Shown here: piece by piece, positions 1 through 8,254 of the stretch
Numbering within the stretch: the first letter of the stretch is position 1
Layout: the number at the start of each line of letters is the position of its first letter
From: Winogradskyella epiphytica
GTDB lineage: Bacteria > Bacteroidota > Bacteroidia > Flavobacteriales > Flavobacteriaceae
Direction: 5' to 3'
Assembly: GCF_003217215.1 (NCBI RefSeq)
Contig: NZ_QJTD01000010.1
Span: 6,756-47,960 of the forward strand
DNA: 41,205 nucleotides
Translations under genes and position numbers: made by a program
Notes under the pieces: generated by a model
The model's input: only the letters and a program-made list of their open reading frames with translations
The model's database searches: none
Told to the model about the DNA's origin: nothing

Positions 1-137
1 TTCTGCAAATTGAGCTTTCGACCCTGTCGAAATTGGGGACTTTATTATTTGCTTGGGTTGGTGATTGTTTGAGGGGCTTTGTGTCTTCTCTGTGTTCTCA
101 CTGTGTGTCTCTGTGGAATAACTTCTTAGCTCCATTA

Positions 138-180
138 GTTCTCGATACTTTTCTCGCGCACTCGAAACTCTCGAACTGAC
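138..180 (+). repeat. Solo copy of the dispersed arm that also flanks the GIY-YIG gene
   Basis: It starts GTTCTCGATAC (138-148) and ends CTCGAACTGAC (170-180). Both ends match, in the same order, the arms at 15936-15982 (plus strand) and 15566-15619 (minus strand). The middle is different and shorter. No nuclease gene lies beside this copy, so it looks like a solo or non-autonomous member of the family. Confidence 0.6.
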
Positions 181-211
181 GGTGGTGAGGTGTAAGGGAT
201 TAGGGGTTAGT

Positions 212-243
212 TAGTGAGTCAGTGAGATAGTGAGTCAGTGAGT
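212..243 (+). repeat. Two-unit tandem of a 16-bp GTGAGTC-type repeat
   Basis: The unit TAGTGAGTCAGTGAGA occurs at 212-227 and again at 228-243 with only the last base changed. It lies in gene-free DNA and no function is apparent. Confidence 0.6.
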
Positions 244-443
244 GTGAAAAGTGAATCGATTTTAGTCATTTATGTTAGTTTCTAGCTTCCAGCTTCCAAC
301 ATCCAACTTCTAGCTTCCAGCCGTCTAATTTCTAATAGCTTCTGCGTGTCTCTCCATATAATCACTAAAAACTACCATCTACCAACTAAAATCTCTACTT
401 TACAAACAGTTTCATAAATTTATAGTTTCTTAAATTAACACTA

Positions 444-956
444 TTGAAAACTCGTAAAAAGATCCTCATCGGATTATTAGCTATTGTCATCATTGGATTA
501 TTAATTCCTCAAAACTTACAGATGCCTGTTACAGGTGCAAGCCAGTCCGATTACAATTCTGAATCTTTTTGGTATTACCCTTGGGGAAAATCTATTACGC
601 ACAAAGGGGTTGATGTGTTTGCTAAAAAGGGAACCGATATTAAAGCTTCTACCATTGGCATGGTATTATATGCTGGTAAAATTCCTGTTGGTGGCAATAT
701 TATTGTGGTACTAGGTCCTAAATGGAGATTACATTATTACGCACATCTCCATGAATTAAAATCGTCATCTTTATCCTTTGTCAATAAAAACACAAGCATA
801 GGAACGGTGGGTTCTACGGGAAACGGTGCAGGTAAACCACCTCATCTCCACTACTCTATCATAAGCATGCTTCCTTACGTTTGGAGAATGGATTCAGATA
901 GGCAAGGTTGGATGAAGATGTTTTATCTCAACCCCATTGAATATTTCGAAAACTAA
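444..956 (+). CDS. M23 family metallopeptidase (membrane-anchored or exported)
   Basis: Probable zinc peptidase of the lysostaphin/LytM (M23) family, which cleaves peptide cross-links in peptidoglycan or acts as a regulator of such enzymes. The 170-residue protein has a basic N-terminus and a hydrophobic stretch at about 7-22 (signal anchor or signal peptide). Expected metal ligands are all visible: H53 and D57 in HKGVD and H136 in HLHY (134-137), with an additional His in YAHLHE (about 99-104). An active enzyme is therefore plausible. The start is a TTG; no in-frame ATG precedes it, and starting there keeps the KTRKK plus hydrophobic export signal intact. It stands alone, with DoxX convergent downstream. 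The family call is secure; the exact substrate is unknown. Confidence 0.85.
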   Translation: MKTRKKILIGLLAIVIIGLLIPQNLQMPVTGASQSDYNSESFWYYPWGKSITHKGVDVFAKKGTDIKASTIGMVLYAGKIPVGGNIIVVLGPKWRLHYYAHLHELKSSSLSFVNKNTSIGTVGSTGNGAGKPPHLHYSIISMLPYVWRMDSDRQGWMKMFYLNPIEYFEN

Positions 957-1120
957 GAAATTTCATTTAGACCATTAATTAAAAGATGATTTTGTATTCC
1001 GATTAAGCATATTTATACGCGGCAGGCCTCATAAAACGATACATAAGGTGGTGCCTCTCGATTATTCCAATTAGAATATCGAAAAATTAATGCACAGCTT
1101 TTTGATTCTTCACCTCCTGC

Positions 1121-1543
1121 TTACTGCTGCATTTTCAAATATTTATCTACCGAATGTCTACCAGATCCATAGAATAAAAAGAAAACACATAAAAACAACA
1201 CGGTTGATGACAACAATAGGTTTGTTGGATTCATCACACCTATGAAATTTATTAAAACCGCTCCAATTAGAATTGGTAGTTGAGCTATAATAGCCCAACG
1301 TGTTAATAGCCCGAAAACAATTAAACAACCTCCAATAAAATGAGCGGGTGCCACATAATGCACTAACATTATATCACCTGCTAAGGAGTTAATCGGCTCA
1401 TATAAATCTATTAATAGGTGAATATTCGACATAAAGAAAATGCCTTTATAGAACAAAAATACGCCTAAAGCGATTCGTAAGAGATCAAGAGGATAATACG
1501 TGTGCGCATTAGCCCATTTATTCAGTGTTTTAATATAGCCCAT
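1121..1543 (-). CDS. DoxX family membrane protein
   Basis: Small integral membrane protein of 140 residues with four hydrophobic segments (about 18-38, 58-80, 83-103, 107-127), matching the DoxX/SURF4-like fold. Typical signs are the LRIALGVFLFYKG start of helix 1 and the AHFIGGCLIVFGLLTRWA stretch in helix 2. DoxX-like proteins are linked to quinone-associated redox or thiosulfate metabolism in some organisms, but most flavobacterial copies have no assigned function. It ends 578 bp downstream (on its own strand) of the cysM stop with its own start codon, so membership of the cysteine operon is uncertain. An ordinary member of the family. Confidence 0.8.
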   Translation of the reverse strand: MGYIKTLNKWANAHTYYPLDLLRIALGVFLFYKGIFFMSNIHLLIDLYEPINSLAGDIMLVHYVAPAHFIGGCLIVFGLLTRWAIIAQLPILIGAVLINFIGVMNPTNLLLSSTVLFLCVFFLFYGSGRHSVDKYLKMQQ

Positions 1544-1692
1544 GATACAACTGACTTTGATTAAACTACTATAAGTTAATCATTTTCAATAAGACATCAT
1601 CTAACATTTATAAAACATACTGTATTTTTAATATTTTGAAAGTATTTCTCACATATCAAGAGACACATATACTCATCAGTTTTTATACTTCT

Positions 1693-2571
1693 TTATTCAA
1701 ACAAATCAGAAGACAGATAACGATCACCGCGATCGCAAATAATACTAACAACAATGCCGCTGTCTAATTCATTAACCAGTTTCAAAGCTGCAGCTGTAGC
1801 GCCACCACTACTCATTCCCGCTAAAATGCCTTCGTCTTTTGCTAATCTTCTAGTCATTGCCACGGCTTCATCCCGACTCACCTCTAGAATTCTATCGACC
1901 TTTGAAGCATCAAAGATTTTTGGCAAATAGGCTTCAGGCCATTTTCGTATGCCAGGAATATTAGAATCGTCTGTAGGCTGCACCCCTACAATTTGAACGT
2001 TCTTATTTTGTTCTTTCAAATAGGTTGATGTTCCCATAATGGTTCCTGTCGTTCCCATAGAAGATACAAAATGTGTTATTTCGCCATTAGTATCTCTCCA
2101 TATTTCAGGCCCTGTAGATTTGTAATGTGCCTTCCAATTATTGTCATTAGCGAATTGGTTGAATGAAAAGTAGCCTTCATGTTCAACTTTTGATTCCGCA
2201 TAATCACGAGCACCTTCAATCCCATCTGGATGCAAGGTTACTTTAGCCCCATAAGCTTTCATGGTTTGAACACGCTCTTTAGTAGCACTTTCAGGCATCA
2301 CTAGTTCGATGTCGAGTTTAAATATTCCAGCAATCATCGCCAATGCTATTCCTGTATTTCCGCTAGTTGCTTCGATCAGTTTGGAATTTTTATCTATCTG
2401 TCTCGTATCAAGTGCTGTTTTTATCATATTATAGGCGGCTCTATCCTTTACGCTTCCACCTGGATTGTCGCCTTCTAACTTAAAATACAAACTCACATTA
2501 GGATTTGTATTCAATACCATCGATTTCACTAATGGTGTATTTCCTATTTGATCAATTATTGTTTTATTCAT
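1693..2571 (-). CDS. cysM: Cysteine synthase B, CysM type (O-acetylserine sulfhydrylase)
   Basis: PLP enzyme that makes cysteine from O-acetylserine and sulfide (or thiosulfate for CysM forms) in the cytoplasm. The 292-residue protein shows the PLP lysine K42 in GGSVKDRAA, the phosphate/substrate loop TSGNTG at 69-74, and the CysM-like block HFVSSMGTTGTIMG followed by GVQPTDDSNIPGIRKWP. The C-terminal IICDRGDRYLSS is also very close to enterobacterial CysM. Its ATG (2569-2571) begins one base after the stop codon of the serine acetyltransferase gene, so the two are co-transcribed and probably translationally coupled, giving two consecutive pathway steps. The choice of CysM over CysK rests on the RKWP and DRGDRYLS segments. 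Confidence 0.93.
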   Translation of the reverse strand: MNKTIIDQIGNTPLVKSMVLNTNPNVSLYFKLEGDNPGGSVKDRAAYNMIKTALDTRQIDKNSKLIEATSGNTGIALAMIAGIFKLDIELVMPESATKERVQTMKAYGAKVTLHPDGIEGARDYAESKVEHEGYFSFNQFANDNNWKAHYKSTGPEIWRDTNGEITHFVSSMGTTGTIMGTSTYLKEQNKNVQIVGVQPTDDSNIPGIRKWPEAYLPKIFDASKVDRILEVSRDEAVAMTRRLAKDEGILAGMSSGGATAAALKLVNELDSGIVVSIICDRGDRYLSSDLFE

Positions 2572-2572
2572 T

Positions 2573-3364
2573 TTAACGCTCTGTTTTTCTAATTACTTGT
2601 ACATCGGGGTTATGCAAAACTATAGAGTCTTTTGCCACAGGATGAGTTAACCATGTATTTCCTCCAATAATACTATTCTCACCTATGACCGTTTTACCAC
2701 CTAAAATAGTCGCATTAGCATAAATCACCACATTCTTTTCAATAGTTGGGTGGCGCTTTGTATTCTCAAGTTCTTTTTCCACTTTGAGCGCGCCTAAAGT
2801 TACCCCTTGATAAATTTTTACATTATCATGAATAATTGTCGTTTCTCCAATAACGATTCCTGTGCCGTGATCGATAAAAAAGTCATCTCCAATCTGAGCA
2901 CCAGGATGAATATCAATTCCTGTTAATTGGTGCGCATACTCGGTCATAAGTCGTGGAATAAGTGGTAAACTTAAGCTATAAAACACACGAGCCATTCTAT
3001 AAATTGCGATGGCAAAGAAACCTGGATAGGCTAAATAGACTTCCTCTATGGAATGTGCCGCTGGATCATTATTGTAAATCGTTGTAGCATCTTTTTTCAA
3101 ACTGCAGAATAAATCAGGGATCACTTTTGTAAAGTCCTCCCATCTTTTGCAAGGCTTCCCAACAATATGTGGACAAGCCAAATCTCTAATCTTTGTAAAT
3201 AAGACTTCCAGTTCTACTAATGCTTGTTCAGCATCTGTGCCCTCATCAAATAAAGCATTAAATAATAACTGCGTAAACCTTTGGGATTCTTTCTTTAAGG
3301 TTATCGACACCTTAATGTCTTGTTTTTGATTCTTTATAGCTTCTAATAATAAAGCGTGATTCAT
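2573..3364 (-). CDS. cysE: Serine O-acetyltransferase
   Basis: Catalyses L-serine plus acetyl-CoA to O-acetylserine, the first committed step of cysteine synthesis. The protein has 263 residues: an N-terminal helical domain (about 1-140) and a C-terminal left-handed beta-helix of hexapeptide repeats. The repeat part contains the family core, GIDIHPGAQIGDDFFIDHGTG followed by VIGETTIIHDNVKIYQGVTLGA, which carries the catalytic His/Asp region. A second hexapeptide series follows (KRHPTIEKNVVIYANATILGG). It is the upstream gene of the pair with cysM and supplies that enzyme's substrate. The gene-free 301 bp upstream must hold the promoter, but no clear TAnnTTTG box was found there. The length is within the normal range for Bacteroidota forms. 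Confidence 0.93.
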   Translation of the reverse strand: MNHALLLEAIKNQKQDIKVSITLKKESQRFTQLLFNALFDEGTDAEQALVELEVLFTKIRDLACPHIVGKPCKRWEDFTKVIPDLFCSLKKDATTIYNNDPAAHSIEEVYLAYPGFFAIAIYRMARVFYSLSLPLIPRLMTEYAHQLTGIDIHPGAQIGDDFFIDHGTGIVIGETTIIHDNVKIYQGVTLGALKVEKELENTKRHPTIEKNVVIYANATILGGKTVIGENSIIGGNTWLTHPVAKDSIVLHNPDVQVIRKTER

Positions 3365-3665
3365 AGTATTTATTTATAGGAATGATAACTAAACAGGAGT
3401 ATAAATTATTTCGATTGCATCGGTTTAGACGTTTTTATACTTCAGCTGTCCATTTACTCAAAGATAAACATCAAACAGAGAAATAGACGAATATGACGCC
3501 ATACATTTTATTATTTCGATATCGTAAATCAAGATTCCTTGTAGATATAATCGACTGTAAAACATACTTTATTCACGCATTGTAATGGTGCAAAAAAATA
3601 ATATCAGAATCTACAAATCTGCACTTCTATTTTATTACCTTGCTTAGCTTAAGCAACCATATCAC
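3365..3665. other. Divergent intergenic region between cysE and a small membrane-protein gene
   Basis: No gene seen. It must contain promoters for cysE (leftward) and the 3666 gene (rightward). A TACCTTGC word at 3635-3642 resembles the -7 box weakly, and a 7-bp inverted repeat overlaps it (3640-3656). Confidence 0.5.
3640..3656. repeat. Perfect 7-bp inverted repeat just before a start codon
   Basis: TTGCTTA (3640-3646), GCT, then TAAGCAA (3650-3656). It lies 9 bp before the ATG at 3666 and overlaps a weak -7-like word. It could be an operator or a short leader hairpin; no regulator is encoded nearby. Confidence 0.45.
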
Positions 3666-4088
3666 ATGATTAGAAATATATTAGCTACAATTATTGGTTT
3701 TATTGTCGCCTCTGCCACCGTTTATATTTTTGAATCTCTAATAGGTCAAAACCTATTTCCTTTACCTATAGGTGCAGATCCGTTGAATTTAGATTGGCTT
3801 AGCAAGAATATGCATCTGATTCCAACAGGGGCTAAAGTTTTTGTAGTATTAGCACATTTTTTTGGAATTGTAGCAGGTATGTTTGTTGCTGCTAAAATTT
3901 CTAAAACGAGTTTAATTCCAAGTTATATTGTTGGTGTTTTAATGCTGGCCGCCACATTTTTTAATATTATTACGCTCCCTAAAGAGCTTTGGTTTACACT
4001 TTCAGATGGAGTATTAGCGCTTATTGGATTCTATTTAGGACATCAATTAGGTTCTCGACAAATAAAGAAGACAGAAGATATCTCTTAA
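3666..4088 (+). CDS. Hypothetical four-helix membrane protein
   Basis: Function not recognised. The 140-residue protein has four hydrophobic segments (about 4-26, 57-78, 86-104, 111-127), a charged tail (SRQIKKTEDIS) and an N-terminus MIRNILATIIGFIVAS that could be the first helix rather than a cleaved signal. The GFYLGHQLG segment near the end recalls small DUF-type flavobacterial inner-membrane proteins. It converges with an M23 gene 46 bp downstream, with no visible terminator between them. A short perfect inverted repeat lies directly before the start codon. Confidence 0.7.
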   Translation: MIRNILATIIGFIVASATVYIFESLIGQNLFPLPIGADPLNLDWLSKNMHLIPTGAKVFVVLAHFFGIVAGMFVAAKISKTSLIPSYIVGVLMLAATFFNIITLPKELWFTLSDGVLALIGFYLGHQLGSRQIKKTEDIS

Positions 4089-4134
4089 ATTTAGATTCAG
4101 AACAAAATGTTATCGAAGAAAATTCAATGGCATT

Positions 4135-4830
4135 TTAAGTCAGTACTTTCAAACCGATTAGAGCCTTAGGATCAGGACAATTCTCTCTATAAAAACCTAG
4201 ATCTTTATCGGAGCATACGCCGGGATAATCGCCATAATTATCTTGAAGGTCTTTAATGATTTGAAAGTGTAAATGAGGTGGGTAATCACCATTAACTTCT
4301 GAAGTTCCAAGAGTAGCTAATTGTTGACCTGGTTTCACCTCGCTTCCAACCTTCAAATTTGCAATAGATTCTAGGCTTAAATGTCCATACAATGTATAAA
4401 ATGATTGGTTATTAACATCATGCTTCAAAATTATAGTCGGCCCGTAATCTCCATAGTTAGTATTATTTTTAAAACTATGAATAACACCTTGTAATGGTGA
4501 ATATATAGAAGAACCTGCTACAGCCCATAGGTCGACACCTAAATGAATATGTCGTTGGTCCTCAGGATGTTCTTTCGTAAAATAATCACTACGCTGATAG
4601 ATTCCTCTTTTCTCAAGATAGCCTCCAAAGGCAACCTTAGCCTTTTTCGCCTTCATATTCCTAAATATATAAAGTTCTAAATCGTCAGAGGAAGCAATAT
4701 TAATCTCATTTAACTCTATATTATCAACAGATAAATCGATGGATATATACTCTTCAGACTTTAGGTTTTCACCTAAGAGCGGAAAAGGCTTCAGAGTTTT
4801 TAAAAAAGCTTCAAATCTGGTACAGCTCAT
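4135..4830 (-). CDS. M23 family metallopeptidase without a visible signal peptide
   Basis: Second LytM/M23 protein in the window, 231 residues, not closely similar to the one at 444-956 outside the catalytic core. An N-terminal part (1-90) of unknown fold precedes the peptidase domain. Metal ligands are present: H96 and D100 in HLGVD, and H188 in HLHF (186-189), with H150 in LYGHLS. The protein begins MSCTRFEAFLKTLKPFPLLG, which is not a convincing export signal. Either the protein is cytoplasmic, the true start is elsewhere, or export is unconventional. Bacteroidota have related cytosolic M23-like proteins described as peptidases. The catalytic fold is secure, location and substrate are not. 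Confidence 0.82.
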   Translation of the reverse strand: MSCTRFEAFLKTLKPFPLLGENLKSEEYISIDLSVDNIELNEINIASSDDLELYIFRNMKAKKAKVAFGGYLEKRGIYQRSDYFTKEHPEDQRHIHLGVDLWAVAGSSIYSPLQGVIHSFKNNTNYGDYGPTIILKHDVNNQSFYTLYGHLSLESIANLKVGSEVKPGQQLATLGTSEVNGDYPPHLHFQIIKDLQDNYGDYPGVCSDKDLGFYRENCPDPKALIGLKVLT

Positions 4831-5131
4831 AACTATTTTTTACTAAAAATAAGAAACAATACGCTGTAACTTATCTTTCTTCATCACAAACTATCTTTTA
4901 TTAACTACCGTCAATTTTCGAACTTTAATCGTATAACTAGAGGTATAACCTATCTATTCTGTTTTAATACATAGGTACTCCATAAATTGATAAAAATATT
5001 TTAAATTATAAGAATTACTTAAATTTCATCGTTTGCTTCTAAAAAGTTAGGGAATTGAATTATCTTTAAATCGTGAAAATCGAACATCGAAATTTTCAAT
5101 TAAAAACTAAATCTATTTAAGATTAACCACT
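4831..5131. other. Divergent intergenic region, no gene seen
   Basis: AT-rich spacer between the leftward M23 gene and the rightward DUF2911 gene. A TATCTTTA word around 5057-5065 is a partial match to the -7 box TAnnTTTG. No hairpin, RNA gene or small ORF could be supported. Confidence 0.5.
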
Positions 5132-5698
5132 ATGTTAAAACGCCTCCTTATTATCCTGTCTATTTTGGCTATAGGCTTACTTTTATATTCTGTATTTGTT
5201 GAAAATATATTTTCCCCACGTTTGAGTCCAAAGGATTCTGCACAAATATCACTCAACGACCTAGAATTAAAAGTGGAGTATAACAGACCATCTAAGCGCG
5301 ACCGTGAAGTTTTTGGTGCACTCGTACCCTTTAATAAAGTATGGCGAACCGGAGCGAATGAGGCTACAACATTTGAAACCAATAAAGACCTATTAATCGA
5401 TGGCATGCGATTAAAAAAAGGGAAATACACGATTTGGACAGTACCAAATGAAGAGAAATGGAAAGTGATGTTCAACTCCAAACAATACGAATGGGGTGTT
5501 AATGAAAAAATGGAACCTATGTGGGACCCCAATTATGATGCCCTTGTGTTGGAAGTTCCAAGTGAAGAATTAGATGTGGTGGTAGAAAAATTTACTATTG
5601 CCTTTGACAATAAGACAGGACACCTGAAACTCACTATGGCATGGGATAATATCTTAATTGAAGTGCCTTTAGAAGTTCACCCTAATTCTAAATCGTAA
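5132..5698 (+). CDS. DUF2911 domain protein
   Basis: Protein of 188 residues with an N-terminal membrane anchor or signal (about 4-22, LLIILSILAIGLLLYS) and a DUF2911 domain covering most of the rest. The domain hallmarks are SPRLSPKDSAQ, the VEYNRPSKRDREVFG stretch, LVPFNKVWRTGANEATTF and GKYTIWTVP. DUF2911 proteins are common exported proteins of Bacteroidota with no defined biochemical role. The next gene, a MeaB-type GTPase, begins 8 bp after this stop, so the two are probably one transcript, although no functional link is known. Confidence 0.88.
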   Translation: MLKRLLIILSILAIGLLLYSVFVENIFSPRLSPKDSAQISLNDLELKVEYNRPSKRDREVFGALVPFNKVWRTGANEATTFETNKDLLIDGMRLKKGKYTIWTVPNEEKWKVMFNSKQYEWGVNEKMEPMWDPNYDALVLEVPSEELDVVVEKFTIAFDNKTGHLKLTMAWDNILIEVPLEVHPNSKS

Positions 5699-5706
5699 GT
5701 TGATCG

Positions 5707-6795
5707 TTGCTTGTGGCAAAGAAAGATAAAACATATAAATCGGCATTACAGGAACAAGATGGCGTTGAATCTCCAGATAGTTTAAGTTCTAATGCTGCCG
5801 AAATCTTTAAAGCCAGACGAAGAAAACAACCTTCGACTCAGGACTTAGTTTCTGGAATTACTTCCGGAAATATAACGGCTTTAAGCAGAGCCATTACTTT
5901 AATTGAAAGTACCAATCCTGCCCATTCTCAAAAAGCGAATGAAATCATCAACGCCTGTTTACCTCACGCGAATACATCGATACGAATTGGTATTACAGGA
6001 GTTCCTGGAGTAGGTAAAAGCACCTTTATTGAAGCCTTTGGACTGCATTTAACCTCATTGGGAAAGAAAGTTGCCGTGTTAGCCGTTGATCCTAGTAGTA
6101 CCTTAAGTAGAGGCTCTATATTAGGTGATAAAACCCGTATGGAAGATTTAGTAAAAGATAAGAATGCTTTTATTAGACCATCGCCATCAGGTGATTCATT
6201 AGGTGGTGTCGCGAGGAAAACGCGAGAAACCATAATTCTATGTGAAGCAGCAGGATTTGACACTGTTATTATTGAAACCGTTGGTGTTGGCCAAAGTGAA
6301 ACTGCTGTACATAGTATGGTGGACTTCTTTTTATTGCTGAAATTAGCAGGTGCAGGAGACGAACTCCAAGGCATAAAACGCGGGATTATTGAAATGGCCG
6401 ATGCTATTGTTATTAATAAAGCTGATGGTGAAAACATCAAAGCTGCCAAGACTGCTAAGGTAGAATTTAACAGAGCATTGCATCTATACCCAGCAAAAGC
6501 TTCGGGCTGGTCACCTAAAGTGTCTTTATGTAGTGGTCTTAAACGCGAAGGGATTTCTGAAGTATGGGAAATGATTGAAAACTATACGACAACCACTTCG
6601 GATAATGGTTTCTTCGATAGCCATAGGAACAATCAGAATAAATTTTGGCTGCTTCAAACTATAGAGGAACGCTTAAAATCTAATTTCTACAATTCAGAAA
6701 ACATCAAAGTCGAATTAAAAGCTCAAATCATGTTGGTGGAGGCAGGAAAGACAACTCCTTTTGCAGCGGCAGAATATTTACTTTCACTTCAGTAG
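5707..6795 (+). CDS. meaB: Methylmalonyl-CoA mutase-associated GTPase MeaB
   Basis: P-loop GTPase of the G3E/ArgK group that protects and reloads the B12-dependent methylmalonyl-CoA mutase. In 362 residues it shows Walker A GVPGVGKST (98-106), an ETVGVGQSE switch segment (190-198) and the base-specificity motif NKAD (237-240), plus the GDSLGGVARKTRE block diagnostic of MeaB. Its usual partner mutase genes are not in this window. The start is uncertain: a TTG at 5707 or a GTG at 5713 two codons later, with no ATG nearby. Either gives the same folded domain. It lies 8 bp after the DUF2911 gene. Confidence 0.92.
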   Translation: MLVAKKDKTYKSALQEQDGVESPDSLSSNAAEIFKARRRKQPSTQDLVSGITSGNITALSRAITLIESTNPAHSQKANEIINACLPHANTSIRIGITGVPGVGKSTFIEAFGLHLTSLGKKVAVLAVDPSSTLSRGSILGDKTRMEDLVKDKNAFIRPSPSGDSLGGVARKTRETIILCEAAGFDTVIIETVGVGQSETAVHSMVDFFLLLKLAGAGDELQGIKRGIIEMADAIVINKADGENIKAAKTAKVEFNRALHLYPAKASGWSPKVSLCSGLKREGISEVWEMIENYTTTTSDNGFFDSHRNNQNKFWLLQTIEERLKSNFYNSENIKVELKAQIMLVEAGKTTPFAAAEYLLSLQ

Positions 6796-6850
6796 ATGCG
6801 CTTCAGTTTTACCTTACATTTTCAAGATTCTACTTTTAAATCACAAGACC

Positions 6851-6881
6851 TTCGTTCTGATATAAAAAAACAATATTTTTG
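6851..6881 (+). promoter_or_regulatory. Candidate promoter of the GT2-LAB_N-GT39 operon
   Basis: A full match to the Bacteroidota -7 box, TATTTTTG, lies at 6874-6881. Nineteen bases upstream is TTCG (6851-6854), a three-of-four match to the -33 TTTG. Transcription would start near 6886, about 18 bases before the ATG at 6904. Based on motif and spacing only. Confidence 0.45.
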
Positions 6882-6903
6882 TACCGACTAAGACCTTTAG
6901 CGC

Positions 6904-7620
6904 ATGACATATAAGTTTACCATCATAGTTCCGGTTTATAATGAAGAGGACAATTTAGAACGTGTAGAAACCGAACTTTCGAACTATCTTAAAATAGCAA
7001 AGGTAACCTCGTCTGTTCTCTTTGTTAACGATGGTTCTAGTGATAATAGTCAAGCGTTAATTGAAGCTATTTGCGAACGTAACGAGGCTTTTAATTATAT
7101 CTCCTTTAAACAAAACCGAGGGTTAAGTGCAGCTATTAAAGCTGGCTTTGATTATGTCGATTCAGAATTGGTTGGTTATATAGATTCCGACTTGCAAACC
7201 ACACCAGAAGATTTTAATATTCTGTTAGATCATATTGATACACATGAATTAGTGACTGGCGTTCGTTCTAATCGAAAAGATTCTTTTGTTAAAAACATGT
7301 CGTCTAAAATCGCTAACGGCATTAGACGCACCTTTACACATGATGGCATGGACGATACGGGTTGCCCGCTTAAAGTCATTAAAACAGACTACGCTAAACG
7401 CATCCCCATGTTTAAAGGCTTGCATCGCTTTTTACCTGCTATGATTTTATTGCAAAAGGGTAGAATTATACAAGTGCCTGTACAGCATTTTCCAAGAATG
7501 GCAGGAACCGCAAATTTTGGACTATGGAATCGGCTTTTCGGACCATTAATGGATTGCTTCGCCTATTTATGGATGAAGAAGAAATACATTAATTACGAGG
7601 TAGAAAAATCTAGCAAATAA
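6904..7620 (+). CDS. GT2 glycosyltransferase, DPM1/ArnC-like
   Basis: GT-A fold transferase expected to move a sugar from a nucleotide donor to polyprenyl phosphate at the inner face of the membrane. The 238-residue protein starts TIIVPVYNEEDNLERV, has FVNDGSSDNS and the metal-binding DSD at 94-96 (YIDSDLQT), and GVRSNRKDSF further on, all typical of dolichol-phosphate mannose synthase-like GT2 enzymes. Unlike ArnC it lacks C-terminal transmembrane helices, so it is probably peripheral. It is the first gene of a compact operon (11-base gap to the LAB_N gene, which then overlaps a GT39 gene). This matches the logic of making a lipid-linked sugar and then transferring it outside. Donor sugar and acceptor are unknown. 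Confidence 0.88.
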   Translation: MTYKFTIIVPVYNEEDNLERVETELSNYLKIAKVTSSVLFVNDGSSDNSQALIEAICERNEAFNYISFKQNRGLSAAIKAGFDYVDSELVGYIDSDLQTTPEDFNILLDHIDTHELVTGVRSNRKDSFVKNMSSKIANGIRRTFTHDGMDDTGCPLKVIKTDYAKRIPMFKGLHRFLPAMILLQKGRIIQVPVQHFPRMAGTANFGLWNRLFGPLMDCFAYLWMKKKYINYEVEKSSK

Positions 7621-7630
7621 ATTATACAAT

Positions 7631-8254
7631 TTGAAAGACTGGATTATTTACAGCATAGGATTTTTAGCTCAGATTTTATTTTCTTCTCGGCTAATCATCC
7701 AATGGATTACCTCAGAAAAACAAGGAAAGGTAATTACACCCACCACATTTTGGACTTTGAGCTTAGTCGCATCGTTTCTGTTATTTATTTACGGCTATTT
7801 AAGATTGGATTTTTCAATCATGTTAGGACAGAGCTTAACTTACTACATTTATATCCGAAATTTACAGCTTCAAGACCAGTGGAAAAAATTCCCAAAAGTG
7901 GTTCAATACTTATTAATTATAGTACCTGTTTTTATTGTGGTGTTTTATTATAACAACAATAAAATAGACTTAGATCTTCTGTTTAATAAAGAAACTATTC
8001 CTCTTTGGTTATTAGTTTTAGGCATTATAGCTCAGGTGGTTTTCACTTTGCGTTTTGTTTATCAGTGGATATATTCTGAACGTCTTAAAGAATCGACATT
8101 ACCATTAGGATTTTGGATACTGAGTTTAATTGGGGCAGGTTTAATTTTAAGCTATGCCATTATAAGAGAAGATCCGGTATTGTTTGTTGGTCATTTATTT
8201 GGGTTAGTCATTTATGCTCGTAACGCCTATTTAATTAGAAAATCTGATGATTAA
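7631..8254 (+). CDS. Membrane protein with two LAB_N domains
   Basis: Six- to seven-helix membrane protein of 207 residues made of two LAB_N-like units, the domain found at the N-terminus of some lipid-A-disaccharide synthases. Unit 1 (about 5-80) has FLAQILFSSRLIIQWITSE; unit 2 (about 125-203) repeats the pattern as IIAQVVFTLRFVYQWIYSE, and each is followed by a W-x-LS-L motif. The duplication suggests an EamA/SemiSWEET-like transporter or flippase fold; the role of moving a lipid-linked sugar is inference. The start is TTG at 7631, as no ATG exists before the middle of unit 1. Its last 8 bases (ATGATTAA) overlap the start of the GT39 gene. Confidence 0.85.
   Translation: MKDWIIYSIGFLAQILFSSRLIIQWITSEKQGKVITPTTFWTLSLVASFLLFIYGYLRLDFSIMLGQSLTYYIYIRNLQLQDQWKKFPKVVQYLLIIVPVFIVVFYYNNNKIDLDLLFNKETIPLWLLVLGIIAQVVFTLRFVYQWIYSERLKESTLPLGFWILSLIGAGLILSYAIIREDPVLFVGHLFGLVIYARNAYLIRKSDD

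Larger units (their letters stand above)
1..443. other. Gene-free stretch with short degenerate repeats
   Basis: No credible reading frame. It holds a dispersed repeat copy (138-180), an imperfect tandem of a 16-base unit rich in GTGAG/GTCAG (212-243), and a 13-base direct repeat TCTAGCTTCCAGC at 281-293 and 309-321 within a run of related TTCCAACATCC-type words. No terminator or RNA gene was recognised. Confidence 0.6.

Noticed and set aside
200..330. Repeats in the first 443 bases as a CRISPR array
   Set aside because: Units are short, directly adjacent or irregularly spaced, with no regular unique spacers and no cas genes.
1058..1082. Hairpin with a bulge between the M23 and DoxX genes as a terminator
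   Set aside because: Stem TCGAT-T-ATTC/GAATATCGA is imperfect and AT-rich, with no clean T run in the plus-strand direction.
5113..5532. Long open frame on the minus strand opposite the DUF2911 gene
   Set aside because: Fully inside a well-supported gene and the translated product has no family features; shadow frame.
5964..6449. 161-codon open frame opposite meaB
   Set aside because: Antisense to the conserved GTPase domain, composition typical of a shadow frame.
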